This document shows positions 8,491-17,800 of a stretch of DNA of 64,000 nt, in pieces (within the stretch, counting starts at the first letter, position 1; each line of letters starts with the position of its first letter). The DNA lies in assembly GCA_964444665.1 (NCBI GenBank), contig CAYUIE010000008.1:1-64000 (forward strand), given 5' to 3'. The stretch is from CAYZTY01 sp964444665 (lineage in GTDB: Bacteria > Planctomycetota > Phycisphaerae > Sedimentisphaerales > CAYZTY01). The position numbers and the translations under genes were made by a program. The notes beneath the pieces are model-generated. The model was not told where the DNA came from. It ran no database searches and worked only from the letters and a program-made list of their open reading frames with translations.

Positions 8491-9750
8491 ATGAAATATG
8501 ACGTTAAGAGTCTCTCGCTGGCTACAAAAGGCAAGAAACGCATTCTGTGGGCCGATGCGGACATGCCCGTGCTGGCACAGGTGCGCAAAAGATTCGCTAA
8601 AAGCAAACCGCTAAAGGGCGTGAATATATCGGCCTGTCTGCATATAACCGCCGAGACAGCAAATCTCGCCCGTGCTTTCAAAGCGGCAGGGGCGAATACT
8701 GTACTATGCGCCTCCAATCCCCTAAGCACCCAGGATGATGTCGCCGCTTCTTTAGTCAAAGACTTTAAAATCCCGGTCTTCGCAATCTGCGGAGAAAACC
8801 GCCCCACCTACTATAAACACCTAAATGCAGCGATAGATCATAAGCCTGCTATTACTCTTGACGACGGTGCCGACCTCGTAAATGAGCTGCATACACGCAG
8901 AAAAGATGACGCCAAACGCATTATCGCAAGTATGGAAGAGACGACAACCGGTGTAATCCGCCTGCGGGCAATGGCACGACAGGGCATATTGAAATTTCCC
9001 GTAATCGCAGTCAATGACGCGGCGACAAAACATTTGTTTGACAACCGCTACGGCACCGGGCAATCGACGGTTGACGGTATAATCCGTGCTACCGATTTTT
9101 TGATGGCAGGGAAAAAAGTTGTTGTTGCAGGTTACGGCTGGTGCGGCCGGGGCTTCGCAATGCGGTCAAGAGGTATGGGTGCCATTGTTATTATCACCGA
9201 AGTCGACCCAATCTGCGCCCTTGAAGCAGCGATGGACGGCTATGAGGTTATGCCGATGGCACAGGCCGCTAAGGAAGGAGACCTGTTCGTAACATTAACA
9301 GGAAACAAAAGCGTTATTCGTCCGGAGCACTTCCGCGTAATGAAAGACGGTGCGGTAGTGGCCAACAGCGGCCACTTTGACGTTGAAATCGACATCAAGG
9401 GCCTGAAAAAAATGGCCAAGAAGATAAACCGAGATGTCCGTAACTACGTCGATGAATATGTCCTCTCGGCGAATAAAAGAATCCATCTACTTGCCGAGGG
9501 CCGATTGATTAATCTTGCCGCCGCAGAGGGACACCCCGCAAGTGTGATGGATATGAGCTTTTCGACCCAGGCGCTGGCCACCGAGTTTGCCATAAAGAAA
9601 AAAGGAAAACTGGAAGTTACCGTGATTGATGTCCCCGTCGAAATAGAACAGTGGGTAAGCAAGCTCAAGCTTAAATCGATGTCGATACAAATCGACAAAC
9701 TTACGGAAGAGCAAATCCGGTATCTGGCATCAAGTGGGGAGGGGACATAA
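8491..9750 (+). CDS. ahcY: Adenosylhomocysteinase
   Basis: 419 residues from ATG 8491, chosen over the in-frame TTG at 8458 because AAAGGAGC lies just upstream. Splits S-adenosylhomocysteine into adenosine and homocysteine, completing the methyl cycle. Seen: ISACLHITAETANLARAFKAAG near the N-terminus, NDAATKHLFDNRYGTGQS, the NAD-binding VVAGYGWCGRG, and the C-terminal NLAAAEGHPASVMDMSFSTQA. The short length and the absence of the C-terminal KxxxYRY tail match the archaeal/Thermotoga-type enzyme. It converges on the efflux operon with only 4 bases between stop codons. Confidence 0.93.
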   Translation: MKYDVKSLSLATKGKKRILWADADMPVLAQVRKRFAKSKPLKGVNISACLHITAETANLARAFKAAGANTVLCASNPLSTQDDVAASLVKDFKIPVFAICGENRPTYYKHLNAAIDHKPAITLDDGADLVNELHTRRKDDAKRIIASMEETTTGVIRLRAMARQGILKFPVIAVNDAATKHLFDNRYGTGQSTVDGIIRATDFLMAGKKVVVAGYGWCGRGFAMRSRGMGAIVIITEVDPICALEAAMDGYEVMPMAQAAKEGDLFVTLTGNKSVIRPEHFRVMKDGAVVANSGHFDVEIDIKGLKKMAKKINRDVRNYVDEYVLSANKRIHLLAEGRLINLAAAEGHPASVMDMSFSTQALATEFAIKKKGKLEVTVIDVPVEIEQWVSKLKLKSMSIQIDKLTEEQIRYLASSGEGT

Positions 9751-9754
9751 GGGC

Positions 9755-11059
9755 CTATTCGTGCCGAAGTGACTCGATGGGGTCCATATTAGCAGCTCGG
9801 TAAGCGGGATATATCCCGAATGTTATACCAACAAGCGCGGATATCCCGAACGACAATATCAGGGAAGCGCTCGTAACAACGGTGGGCATATTCACAAAAC
9901 GCGTGACCAGATAGGGTATCAGGGAGCCTAAAGCAATACCTACTATCCCGCCGGTCAACGTCAGCATAACCGTTTCGGAGAGAAACTGTACGACAATATC
10001 GCGCCGCCTGGCGCCAAGGGCCCGCCTGATGCCTATCTCGCGCGTACGCTCTGTAACGGTTGCCAGCATAATATTCATAATACCGATACCCCCCACCAGC
10101 AACGATATCGCCGCAATTGAGCCAAGCACAATACTAAAGATGCGCTTCGTCCGTGCCGCCTGCCTGAGAAGCTCCAGCGGCACTACAATCTGATAATCTT
10201 TCTTCTCATGAAACCGGCTCAGCAAACTGTCCAGTATATCCCGCGTCGAAAGAACCCGCTGCATCGAGTTAACTTTGACAATGATTTCCTGCAGCTCGAC
10301 TTTTTCTATGCTTTCTCTGCCGCCGGAGAATTGTGCGGACAGCTCACCAAAAGTACTCTTGAAGGTAGTAAGCGGTATATATATATTACCTAAAACACCC
10401 CCGCCGCCGGTCCTCGGCGTCGGTTGGCGAAAAGTCAAACCCGGCTCGGTCTCTATTGGTTCTACCGCGCTGACTAGACCCACAACACGATAATAGTTAT
10501 CCTTTATCTTTACGTGTTTATCAATCGGCTCATCCACAACAAAAAGCTCGTTTATCACCGACTCGTCAACAACACAAATCCCACGCTTATAATGTATGTC
10601 GATGCTGCTTAAAAACCTGCCTTGCTTCAATTCAATCGGTGATATTTCAGGATACCAGGGGATAGTGCCAATCACTTCAATAGCAACCTTACGGTTACGA
10701 TACCAGGCCTGCTGCGTTATCCGCCGTATAGGCACAACCACTTCCACGCTTGGTATTGTGTTGCGAAAACGTTCCGCATCATCATATGTCAGGCCGTAAA
10801 TAGTCGTACGGTTGGCCTCCTCTCCGCTGGCGCTTTGTTGTTCAGCCGGCTTTACAGTCTTTACTATGATATTGCGACTGCCCAGACGCGCAATCTGCTC
10901 CTGCGCTTCCCGGCTGGCCCCCTCACCGATGGCCAACATCGAAATAACCGAACAAACGCCAAAAATAATGCCCAGCGACGTCAGTATCGACCGCAAACGG
11001 TGCATCCACAAACTCTTTACACCCAGTTTGATTAGCCGTTTGGCTCTAAAGAAAAGCAT
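9755..11059 (-). CDS. MacB-type ABC transporter permease
   Basis: 434 residues. An N-terminal transmembrane helix (SILTSLGIIFGVCSVISMLAIGEGA region cut by a MacB-like start), a large periplasmic domain (about residues 50-300), then three membrane helices with the FtsX-type segment RTREIGIRRALGARRRDI. Works as a mechanotransmission permease with the ATPase 6 bases upstream, the fusion protein and the outer-membrane factor in the same operon, to drive export of a drug, peptide or lipid. Last gene of the operon; converges with ahcY. Confidence 0.9.
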   Translation of the reverse strand: MLFFRAKRLIKLGVKSLWMHRLRSILTSLGIIFGVCSVISMLAIGEGASREAQEQIARLGSRNIIVKTVKPAEQQSASGEEANRTTIYGLTYDDAERFRNTIPSVEVVVPIRRITQQAWYRNRKVAIEVIGTIPWYPEISPIELKQGRFLSSIDIHYKRGICVVDESVINELFVVDEPIDKHVKIKDNYYRVVGLVSAVEPIETEPGLTFRQPTPRTGGGGVLGNIYIPLTTFKSTFGELSAQFSGGRESIEKVELQEIIVKVNSMQRVLSTRDILDSLLSRFHEKKDYQIVVPLELLRQAARTKRIFSIVLGSIAAISLLVGGIGIMNIMLATVTERTREIGIRRALGARRRDIVVQFLSETVMLTLTGGIVGIALGSLIPYLVTRFVNMPTVVTSASLILSFGISALVGITFGIYPAYRAANMDPIESLRHE

Positions 11060-11065
11060 AAACAG

Positions 11066-11752
11066 TTACCGCCTTTTACTCTCCACCCGCTCGATACGAC
11101 CATCCAGCAGATGAATAATTCGTTCCGCCCGCTCGGCCACGCTATCCTCGTGTGTAACAACAATAATGGTCTTATCCTGGTGATACATTTGGTCCATAAT
11201 ACTCAGGATTTCCAGGCCGCTTTGCGAATCAAGATTTCCCGTCGGCTCGTCGGCAAGAATTATCAACGGGTCATTTGCAAGGGCCCTGGCAATAGCCACA
11301 CGCTGCTGCTGGCCGCCGCTTAACTCTGCAGGCCGATGTCTGAGACGGTCGCCCAGGCCGACCATCTCGGCCAGCTCGCCCGCCCTGCGATAACTCTGAT
11401 CCTCTGAAAGCCCCTGATAGAACATCGGAACCTCAATGTTCTCTACTACGTTAAGCTGAGCAATTAAATTATACGACTGAAATACAAATCCTATTCGCGC
11501 CCCACGAATCAAAGACAATGCGTCATCATCCATCCTGGATACATCCTCGCCGCCGAGTATATACTTCCCACTCGTGGGACGGTCCAGACAGCCAAGCACG
11601 TTAAGCAGTGTGGATTTGCCGGAGCCGCTCGGCCCCATAATCGCGAGATATTCACCCTGTTCAATCTGAAGGTCCACCGACTGAAGGGCCTGTAGTTCCA
11701 ACGTCCCCAATTGATATGTTTTGCACAGATTTTCCGTAGCAACGATAGGCAT
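11066..11752 (-). CDS. MacB/LolD-type ABC transporter ATPase
   Basis: About 228 residues from ATG 11752 (an in-frame TTG at 11764 adds four residues but lacks support). Walker A GPSGSGKSTLL, Q-loop FVFQSYNL, signature LSGGQQQRVAIARAL, Walker B LIILADEPTGNLD and the H-loop VVTHE are all intact. Powers the adjacent permease. This family (LolD/MacB/FtsE) couples ATP hydrolysis to periplasmic movements rather than classic transmembrane import. Confidence 0.93.
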   Translation of the reverse strand: MPIVATENLCKTYQLGTLELQALQSVDLQIEQGEYLAIMGPSGSGKSTLLNVLGCLDRPTSGKYILGGEDVSRMDDDALSLIRGARIGFVFQSYNLIAQLNVVENIEVPMFYQGLSEDQSYRRAGELAEMVGLGDRLRHRPAELSGGQQQRVAIARALANDPLIILADEPTGNLDSQSGLEILSIMDQMYHQDKTIIVVTHEDSVAERAERIIHLLDGRIERVESKRR

Positions 11753-11789
11753 GTCCGATTCCAAAATACATTGTATATTGTCTTTATTA

Positions 11790-13535
11790 CTACTGCGGGC
11801 CGGCTCGCTTTATTTCAGCGCTGTTATTAGGCAACGACTTCGTTTTTTCTTCCTGGGCAACCTGGCTTTCAACATATCTTGGCGGAGCAAGCAAAACCTT
11901 TTGGCCTTCATTTAGTCCTTCCTCGATTTCGATAAAACTATCGTTAAACACTCCGGTCTTGACCTGATATGGCTTTATTTCCGATGAGCCCATCACATAA
12001 CAGACCTTTGAGCCTTCGCGGTTCGCCACTGCCTGCACGGGGACACTGATAACATCGCTTAATTCCTGAATGACGATTTCAACCTTCGCAGACATACCGG
12101 GTTTAAGAGAATAGTCTGTCCCCTCGATACTCACTTCCGTCGTATAGACCTTCAAACCGGTATCGAGCCAGAAGGCCTGCGGGTCAGCCAGCGGCGCAAC
12201 TTTCAAAACTTCACCCTTAAAAGCCTTGTCGGGAAAAGCGTCGATTGTGATTTTGGCCGGCAAATTCGGTTCTACCTTATCAACCCAGGATTCGTGTATC
12301 TTCACATCCACCGCCATCTCACCCATATCCGGTATCGATATGATTTTCTGTCGCTCATATACAGAGCCGCCCTCTTCAATGGGCCTGTTCCTGCTGGCCC
12401 AGAAGTCTCCGCTCGTGCCGTAAACAATCATACCCGGTTTAGACGCCTTAATTACGCAGGCATTGAGTTGTTTCTGCAGTTTCTCCAATCGCTCTTTCTG
12501 CAGCTTGTACTGCGCTTCACTGCTGTCAAGTTTCGCCTGCGCCTGAGCTTCCTTCGAACGTGCCTTCGCCTCGATACGCTGAAGCTCACGCTGCGATTCC
12601 TGATAGTCACTTAATAATTTTTCTGCTTCCTTGGGAAACTCGTAACGTCTGAAGAGCTTCAAAGAAGTTCTGGCCTGCTCAAGCTCTATACCCAGACGTT
12701 TGACCTCCAGCCTGTCGGCCTCCAGCTCTGTGCGTGCAACATACTGCTTGTCATACAACTTTTGAGTCCAGTCCAGCTTGTCCTCGGCCCGCTTTAGTTT
12801 CTCCTCTGCAAGGTCAATATCAGACTGAAGTTCTCGCAGCTTTTGCAAAGCCCCACCGCCAAGCTCCGGGCCCTCAGATAGTGAAGCTATCTCATCTGTC
12901 GGGTCAGATTCCTCTTCGGGATTGCCTATAAGTTTACCCGCTACCTTCTCGCCAAGATATTTTTGAAGGTCCATCAGGCCAAAGCGCACCTTCATCTGGC
13001 CGGCCTTGATATCACTTTCGTTTTGCTTGATTTGAATCTCGTATGCCTCTTTAGCCTCGGTATAGCTGGCCTTGGCACCGGCATGAGTTATCTCCTGCTG
13101 CGAGAGCTGTTCGTTTATCCGTGAAGAGTCCAGCTCAACCAGCACCTTGCCCTCATTAACATCCTGCAAAGAAATATAAGTTCCCTCGTCCACGATACTA
13201 AGTATCGTAACCTCGCCTTCCACCTCGGATTTGATATCGAAAGTATTTCTGGCCTTGATGGTGCCCGATTCGGTAACGCTGATGGTCAATGGACCTCGGC
13301 GAACAATATACGTTGCCGCTGTGGTTTCCGAATCGCTGTTTCCAGAGGAGTTTATCCAGACCAGGAATATTACAAATACCAGCGCAGCCAACCCGCTGAA
13401 AATACCAACCATGCGGAGACGTTTTGAAATTCCGGGATGGCGCCGCTGAAACTTCCCGGGGCCAACGAAACGTGCCTGCCCCTTCGAGTCCTGCGGCTCA
13501 GACGCTCTTTGGCTTTCACTTTTATCCATTGCCAC
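11790..13535 (-). CDS. Periplasmic membrane-fusion protein (MacA/HlyD-like)
   Basis: About 581 residues. GTG 13535 has GGGAG eight bases upstream; ATG 13529 is an alternative. One N-terminal membrane helix (residues about 40-65), a lipoyl/barrel half (YIVRRGPLTISVTESGTI), a very long alpha-helical hairpin (about residues 130-370, rich in Glu/Lys/Gln/Arg), then the returning barrel and membrane-proximal domains (PGMSAKVEI, SVPVQAV). The hairpin is much longer than in typical MacA, suiting a wide periplasm. Sits between outer-membrane factor and ATPase genes, so it should bridge them. Confidence 0.88.
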   Translation of the reverse strand: MAMDKSESQRASEPQDSKGQARFVGPGKFQRRHPGISKRLRMVGIFSGLAALVFVIFLVWINSSGNSDSETTAATYIVRRGPLTISVTESGTIKARNTFDIKSEVEGEVTILSIVDEGTYISLQDVNEGKVLVELDSSRINEQLSQQEITHAGAKASYTEAKEAYEIQIKQNESDIKAGQMKVRFGLMDLQKYLGEKVAGKLIGNPEEESDPTDEIASLSEGPELGGGALQKLRELQSDIDLAEEKLKRAEDKLDWTQKLYDKQYVARTELEADRLEVKRLGIELEQARTSLKLFRRYEFPKEAEKLLSDYQESQRELQRIEAKARSKEAQAQAKLDSSEAQYKLQKERLEKLQKQLNACVIKASKPGMIVYGTSGDFWASRNRPIEEGGSVYERQKIISIPDMGEMAVDVKIHESWVDKVEPNLPAKITIDAFPDKAFKGEVLKVAPLADPQAFWLDTGLKVYTTEVSIEGTDYSLKPGMSAKVEIVIQELSDVISVPVQAVANREGSKVCYVMGSSEIKPYQVKTGVFNDSFIEIEEGLNEGQKVLLAPPRYVESQVAQEEKTKSLPNNSAEIKRAGPQ

Positions 13536-13537
13536 GC

Positions 13538-15175
13538 TTATAACTCCCAAAGCCCATCTGAACGCACCTGTAAAACACCCACATCTCTAAAAAAGTTAAG
13601 TTTTGCAATCACATGGTCAACCAAAGCCGAAGTAAGCTCATTTTGAGCACGCAGTAAATCATCCTGCGAATCAAGCAAGTCACGGGTTGTTGCCCGGCCT
13701 GCCTGAAGTAATAAAGAGGTACTCTCCACCCGTGCCTGGGCTAATTCCACGCTCTGCAATTGTATTCGATGGCGCGCAGCCGCCTCCTGCAACTGGCGAT
13801 AGGCCTGCCGGACCTGCAATTTTACCTGATCCACCAACTCTTCGTAAGCACGTTCACTCTGCATCAGAAGTATCTGCGCCTCCCGAAATGCATTACGTTC
13901 GGCTGTACGCTCCAAAGGCAGGTCCAGCTCCAGACCCAGTGAGTAGTGTCCGTCATGCAACCGTAGTCTTGTAAAATCGGTATCGGGCGTAGAGCCGACG
14001 GCGGCGCTTCCAACCAAATTCAGTTCCGCCCCGAGTCCATCGGCCGCAATAAAAACTTTGCGCTCTGCATCCCAAATCGCATCATGGCTGTTGGCAAGGT
14101 CCAGCCGCTGCGTTAATGCCGCTTCAATTGCCTCACTTACCAAGTAGTCAGGTTCAGATACGCCCTCCGTCGATAACACAGCCAATTCGTTCGGGTCCAG
14201 TTGAAATTCTTCATCGGTCGGCAATGCCAATAACAGCTTAAACTCGTCCAGCGCCTGCTTATGCTCCTGCTGAGCCCGGACAAGCCGGTCCCACGCCCGC
14301 AATTTGTCCTGCTCAGCCTGGTCGACTTCGAAACGCGGCAAACGTCCCGAATCGGCGAGCATAGACACGCGCTCCTGGGCCAGAGTAAGAATCTCATAAT
14401 TGTTCTGTTCGTTCTTCACTACATCAAGAAGTTGTACTACACGGTAATAAGCGCCGACTACAGAAACCACAAATGTCTTGCGGAAGCGATTAAACGTGCG
14501 AATTTGATATAAGGTGTCTCGTTCTGCTTGTGTGAGATTTTCCTGCGCAACCCTCCGACCTGCCCCACGCAGCAACGGTTTGGTAATTGTGCCGCTTAAT
14601 ACCGAGCCTAATGTCGTCCTCGGGTCACCCGTAAAAAACCGAGCCCAATCCAAAGCTATATTGGCACTGATTGTTGTCCCATCAGCCAAAAGCTGTTCGA
14701 AACCATAATCGGCCCCATAGGATACCGATTCTTCATCACCTTCCATTAGCTGGTCGCCCCTGGTGTAGCCCACGTTAAAAAGGCCGAACCATTTCGGCCG
14801 AAAACCGTCTCGCTCCAGAGTCAGGTCCAATGTTGTCAGGTAAAGGGTTTCCTTTGCTGTCTGGTACTCACGATTATGGGCGGTGGCCAGGGCAACGGCT
14901 CGAGCTAAACTCATAACACCGGAAGGCGGCACCATAAGAGGCGCAAAAATATCATCAGGCGAGGAAGTAACATCTTTAATCCTGTAGTTTACCTTGGGAC
15001 CAAACTCCGGCCGCCATTTCTGGTCGATTATCCCGTAAACCTCCTCATCGGCCTGGCGTTTGTAATCAGCCGTACTGCAGCCGGTAAGGCAGCTCATGCC
15101 CAGTCCACAAAGTAAAATTAAACAAAGCAAGCCACTCTGCCGAAAATTAATTGTCCCCAAACCCTTCTCCAGCAT
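13538..15175 (-). CDS. TolC-like outer-membrane efflux lipoprotein
   Basis: 545 residues. The signal has a lipobox-like LTGC (Cys 33), so the protein is probably lipidated like many outer-membrane factors. Two OEP-type repeats are visible: LARAVALATAHNREYQTAKE in the first half and a second after about residue 330, each followed by long helices (LTQAERDTLYQIRTF, QARVESTSLLLQAGRATTRDLLDSQ). First gene of the four-gene minus-strand export operon; its stop lies just before the fusion-protein start. Together the four genes give a complete tripartite pump. Confidence 0.9.
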   Translation of the reverse strand: MLEKGLGTINFRQSGLLCLILLCGLGMSCLTGCSTADYKRQADEEVYGIIDQKWRPEFGPKVNYRIKDVTSSPDDIFAPLMVPPSGVMSLARAVALATAHNREYQTAKETLYLTTLDLTLERDGFRPKWFGLFNVGYTRGDQLMEGDEESVSYGADYGFEQLLADGTTISANIALDWARFFTGDPRTTLGSVLSGTITKPLLRGAGRRVAQENLTQAERDTLYQIRTFNRFRKTFVVSVVGAYYRVVQLLDVVKNEQNNYEILTLAQERVSMLADSGRLPRFEVDQAEQDKLRAWDRLVRAQQEHKQALDEFKLLLALPTDEEFQLDPNELAVLSTEGVSEPDYLVSEAIEAALTQRLDLANSHDAIWDAERKVFIAADGLGAELNLVGSAAVGSTPDTDFTRLRLHDGHYSLGLELDLPLERTAERNAFREAQILLMQSERAYEELVDQVKLQVRQAYRQLQEAAARHRIQLQSVELAQARVESTSLLLQAGRATTRDLLDSQDDLLRAQNELTSALVDHVIAKLNFFRDVGVLQVRSDGLWEL

Positions 15176-15614
15176 AGGAATACCGCTTATTAAGGCGCAC
15201 TGTCAGACCTTTTCAACATCTATATTATTGTACAAGAAAAGGCTAAAAAAAGAAAGCGAAAATGGCTCCAATTCTCCTAACACCGCTCATTTCAGAGTAA
15301 ATAAGCGAGTCTCAGAAACCAAAACCAAAGCTCAATTGCCTAAATACTTCGCACACCCAATAAAAGCAAATACATCCCTAATCCCAGGCCGTTTAAATAC
15401 TCTGTAAAAAGCTAATCCCTTCTCCCAAAAAGCCAAAGTGTCAAAAACTGTCACCTTATTTTCCTGAATATAAGGTGCTTTTATCGGACTGTTATTTGTT
15501 AATTTTTCTGTCTGGATACACAGATACAGTACAGTTAGCCGTAATTTTCTTGCCAAACAAGGTCTTTGCATTTAAACTCTTCGAGGGAAATTCAGGACAA
15601 ACAGGCCCATTTTC
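15176..15614 (+). other. Intergenic region without recognised gene
   Basis: Divergent space between the efflux operon and tRNA-Cys. It should hold the efflux-operon promoter on the minus strand, but no convincing -35/-10 pair stands out. The 12-mer GCTTTTATCGGA occurs at 15477-15488 and recurs in the 22.7 kb gap. A 79-codon minus-strand frame here has no start signal or coding character. Confidence 0.5.
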
Positions 15615-15688
15615 GGCGGCGTAGCCAAGAGGCCTAAGGCGACGGTTTGCAAAACCGTTATTCGGCGGTTCGAATCCGCCCGCCGCCT
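15615..15688 (+). tRNA. tRNA-Cys (anticodon GCA)
   Basis: 74 bases fold as a cloverleaf: acceptor GGCGGCG/CGCCGCC, anticodon arm ACGGT-TTGCAAA-ACCGT with anticodon GCA, T arm GGCGG-TTCGAAT-CCGCC, discriminator T. No encoded CCA. Confidence 0.95.
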
Positions 15689-16150
15689 GTTCTTTTTCAC
15701 TTCAAGAAGAAGATGAAATCGGACTTGTTTGGCGTCCAATAATTCACCCGACAAAAAGTTACCGTTATATAATTGATTATCCTATAGAAAACTATATACT
15801 CTAAGCCACCACGGCAGCCTTTGCATTGTGGGAGAAAAGCGGATTAGTTAAACAAGCATTTAACAACTTTTTTTATCCTCATCACACTCCAAAAAGCTCA
15901 ATTATTCTCTATTCCAACTTTTATCGGACAATCACCGATTTGACATTAGGACACTGATAAAACTCCAGCATACAGCAGTTCTTTCTTCGCTTAGCCGGTT
16001 AAACACCGAAAAACACTTTATTTTGTCCGCTACATTCACCTAAACCCTCTTCAAAAACTTGACGAGTAAATAAAAACAGGAGAACGCGTTCTTAACTGAA
16101 AGGATTGTAAAGGCTTACGGTGGTTTTCCTAAACACCCAAGGGAGTGTCT
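15689..16150 (+). other. Intergenic region upstream of the pilus cluster
   Basis: 460 bases, AT-rich, no plausible gene. It carries CTTTTATCGGAC at 15918-15929, matching the motif at 15478-15489. The promoter of the long plus-strand cluster should be here, but no confident -10/-35 pair or sigma-54 site is visible. Confidence 0.45.
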
Positions 16151-17800
16151 GTGGAGACAGCAGCGAATAACAATTTGCCAGAAGGATTTTCTGGTGTAGG
16201 TCAAGCCGACACTGAGCAAGCAATCTTTGTTCACAGCGAACTTGCTACCGATGAAAAAGCAGCTCAGAACGTCGCTAAAAAACACGGTGTTGAGTTCATC
16301 AAACTTTCTGAAACGGAGCTTCCTCCACACATAGTTCGACTGCTGCCACAATGGCTCGTTACGCAGAATAACGTTATCGCCATAAGATTGGAAGAAGATA
16401 CACTCCACGTTGCAATGACCAACCCATTGGACCTGCCAACACTGGACCAGATAAACCTGGTAACGGGTTTCAAAGTAAAACCAATAGTCGCGACCGAACG
16501 GGAAATAATAAAAGCTATTAGTCAGCATTATGGTGTCGAGCAGATGATGAAACAAGGCCTGATTGACGCCAGATTTGATGCCGAACCAACACAAGAGGCT
16601 GATAATAAAGTTGAAGAGCTGGTCATCTCAGACGAGGGAGGACAAGTTGTCAGGCTTGTTAATTCCACAATCAAGGATGCTATAGACTCTCTTGCGAGTG
16701 ATATACATTTTGAGCCGACAAGTGATGAAATGGTCGTTCGTTTCAGAGTTGATGGTATACTGCGTGATTGCCTGACGATTCCGTCGGCGTTAAGAAAAGA
16801 AGTTACCTCCCGTCTGAAGATTCTTTCCGATCTTGATATTACCGAAAAACGCAGGTCTCAGGATGGTCATATAAATCTTCATTATAAGGGAAATGATTAT
16901 GACCTGCGTGTCTCCGTTGTGCCCACGATAGACGGTGAAAAAACGGTCCTGCGAATCCTCGATAGAAACAGTATGCTTATTGACCTGGCTACACTCGGTC
17001 TTGATGCTGAAGAGATTAAACTGGTGAAAGTTGCCGTAAGCAGGCCGTATGGAATGGTTCTTGTAACAGGACCAACGGGAAGCGGAAAGACAACAACCCT
17101 GTATGCTATGCTCCATAACCTCGATTCAATTGGGAAAAATATCATAACAATCGAAAATCCGGTTGAGTATCAATTAGACAGAATCAACCAGATACAGATA
17201 ACTCCGGAGGTCGGTGAAACATTCGCAGGAGTATTGCGTTCGATACTCAGACAGGACCCGGACATAATAATGTTAGGCGAAATAAGAGATATAGAGACCG
17301 CCGAGATTGCGGTGCAAGCTGCTCTGACCGGCCATCTCGTCTTAAGTACGCTGCATACAAACGACGCACCAACGGCCGTCACCAGATTAAGAGAGCTCGG
17401 GATTCCTTCATTTCTCATCACTTCGTGCGTTGTGATGGCGGGAGCACAAAGATTAGTTAGAAAGATCTGCCCGGACTGCAAAGAATCCTATCAACCCGAC
17501 GAAGAAACGCTGAAATTACTGGGGATTGATAAGCCCTTAGCAAAAGGATTTATTCACGGTAAAGGCTGCAACTATTGTTACGGGACGGGCTATCGCGGCA
17601 GAGAAGGCGTTTACGAGATTCTCAAAATAGACAACGATATTCAAAATGCAATACTGGCGGAAAAAAGCTCGCTGGAAATAAAAAGGATAGCTGCAGAAAA
17701 AGGAATGAAAACGCTGCTGGATTCTGCATTGTTGAAGATATCACAAGGTACAACTACTGTTGAGGAAGTAAGACGAGTAATAGCTCCGGAGAGATTCTAA
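16151..17800 (+). CDS. pilB: Type IV pilus / type II secretion assembly ATPase (PilB/GspE)
   Basis: About 549 residues. GTG 16151 is preferred over GTG 16145 because GGGAG (16141-16145) then has a 5-base spacer. N-terminal GspE_N/MshEN domain (residues about 25-150), then the ATPase core with GPTGSGKTTTLYAML (Walker A), the Asp box, LRQDPDIIMLGEIRD (Walker B) and the His box HLVLSTLHTNDAPTA. A tetracysteine zinc motif is present (CPDC ... CNYC). A cytoplasmic hexameric motor that drives pseudopilus or pilus extension; first gene of the cluster. Confidence 0.93.
   Translation: METAANNNLPEGFSGVGQADTEQAIFVHSELATDEKAAQNVAKKHGVEFIKLSETELPPHIVRLLPQWLVTQNNVIAIRLEEDTLHVAMTNPLDLPTLDQINLVTGFKVKPIVATEREIIKAISQHYGVEQMMKQGLIDARFDAEPTQEADNKVEELVISDEGGQVVRLVNSTIKDAIDSLASDIHFEPTSDEMVVRFRVDGILRDCLTIPSALRKEVTSRLKILSDLDITEKRRSQDGHINLHYKGNDYDLRVSVVPTIDGEKTVLRILDRNSMLIDLATLGLDAEEIKLVKVAVSRPYGMVLVTGPTGSGKTTTLYAMLHNLDSIGKNIITIENPVEYQLDRINQIQITPEVGETFAGVLRSILRQDPDIIMLGEIRDIETAEIAVQAALTGHLVLSTLHTNDAPTAVTRLRELGIPSFLITSCVVMAGAQRLVRKICPDCKESYQPDEETLKLLGIDKPLAKGFIHGKGCNYCYGTGYRGREGVYEILKIDNDIQNAILAEKSSLEIKRIAAEKGMKTLLDSALLKISQGTTTVEEVRRVIAPERF

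Noticed and set aside
15332..15571. 79-codon minus-strand open frame
   Set aside because: No start signal, no family resemblance and it lies in an AT-rich intergenic space.
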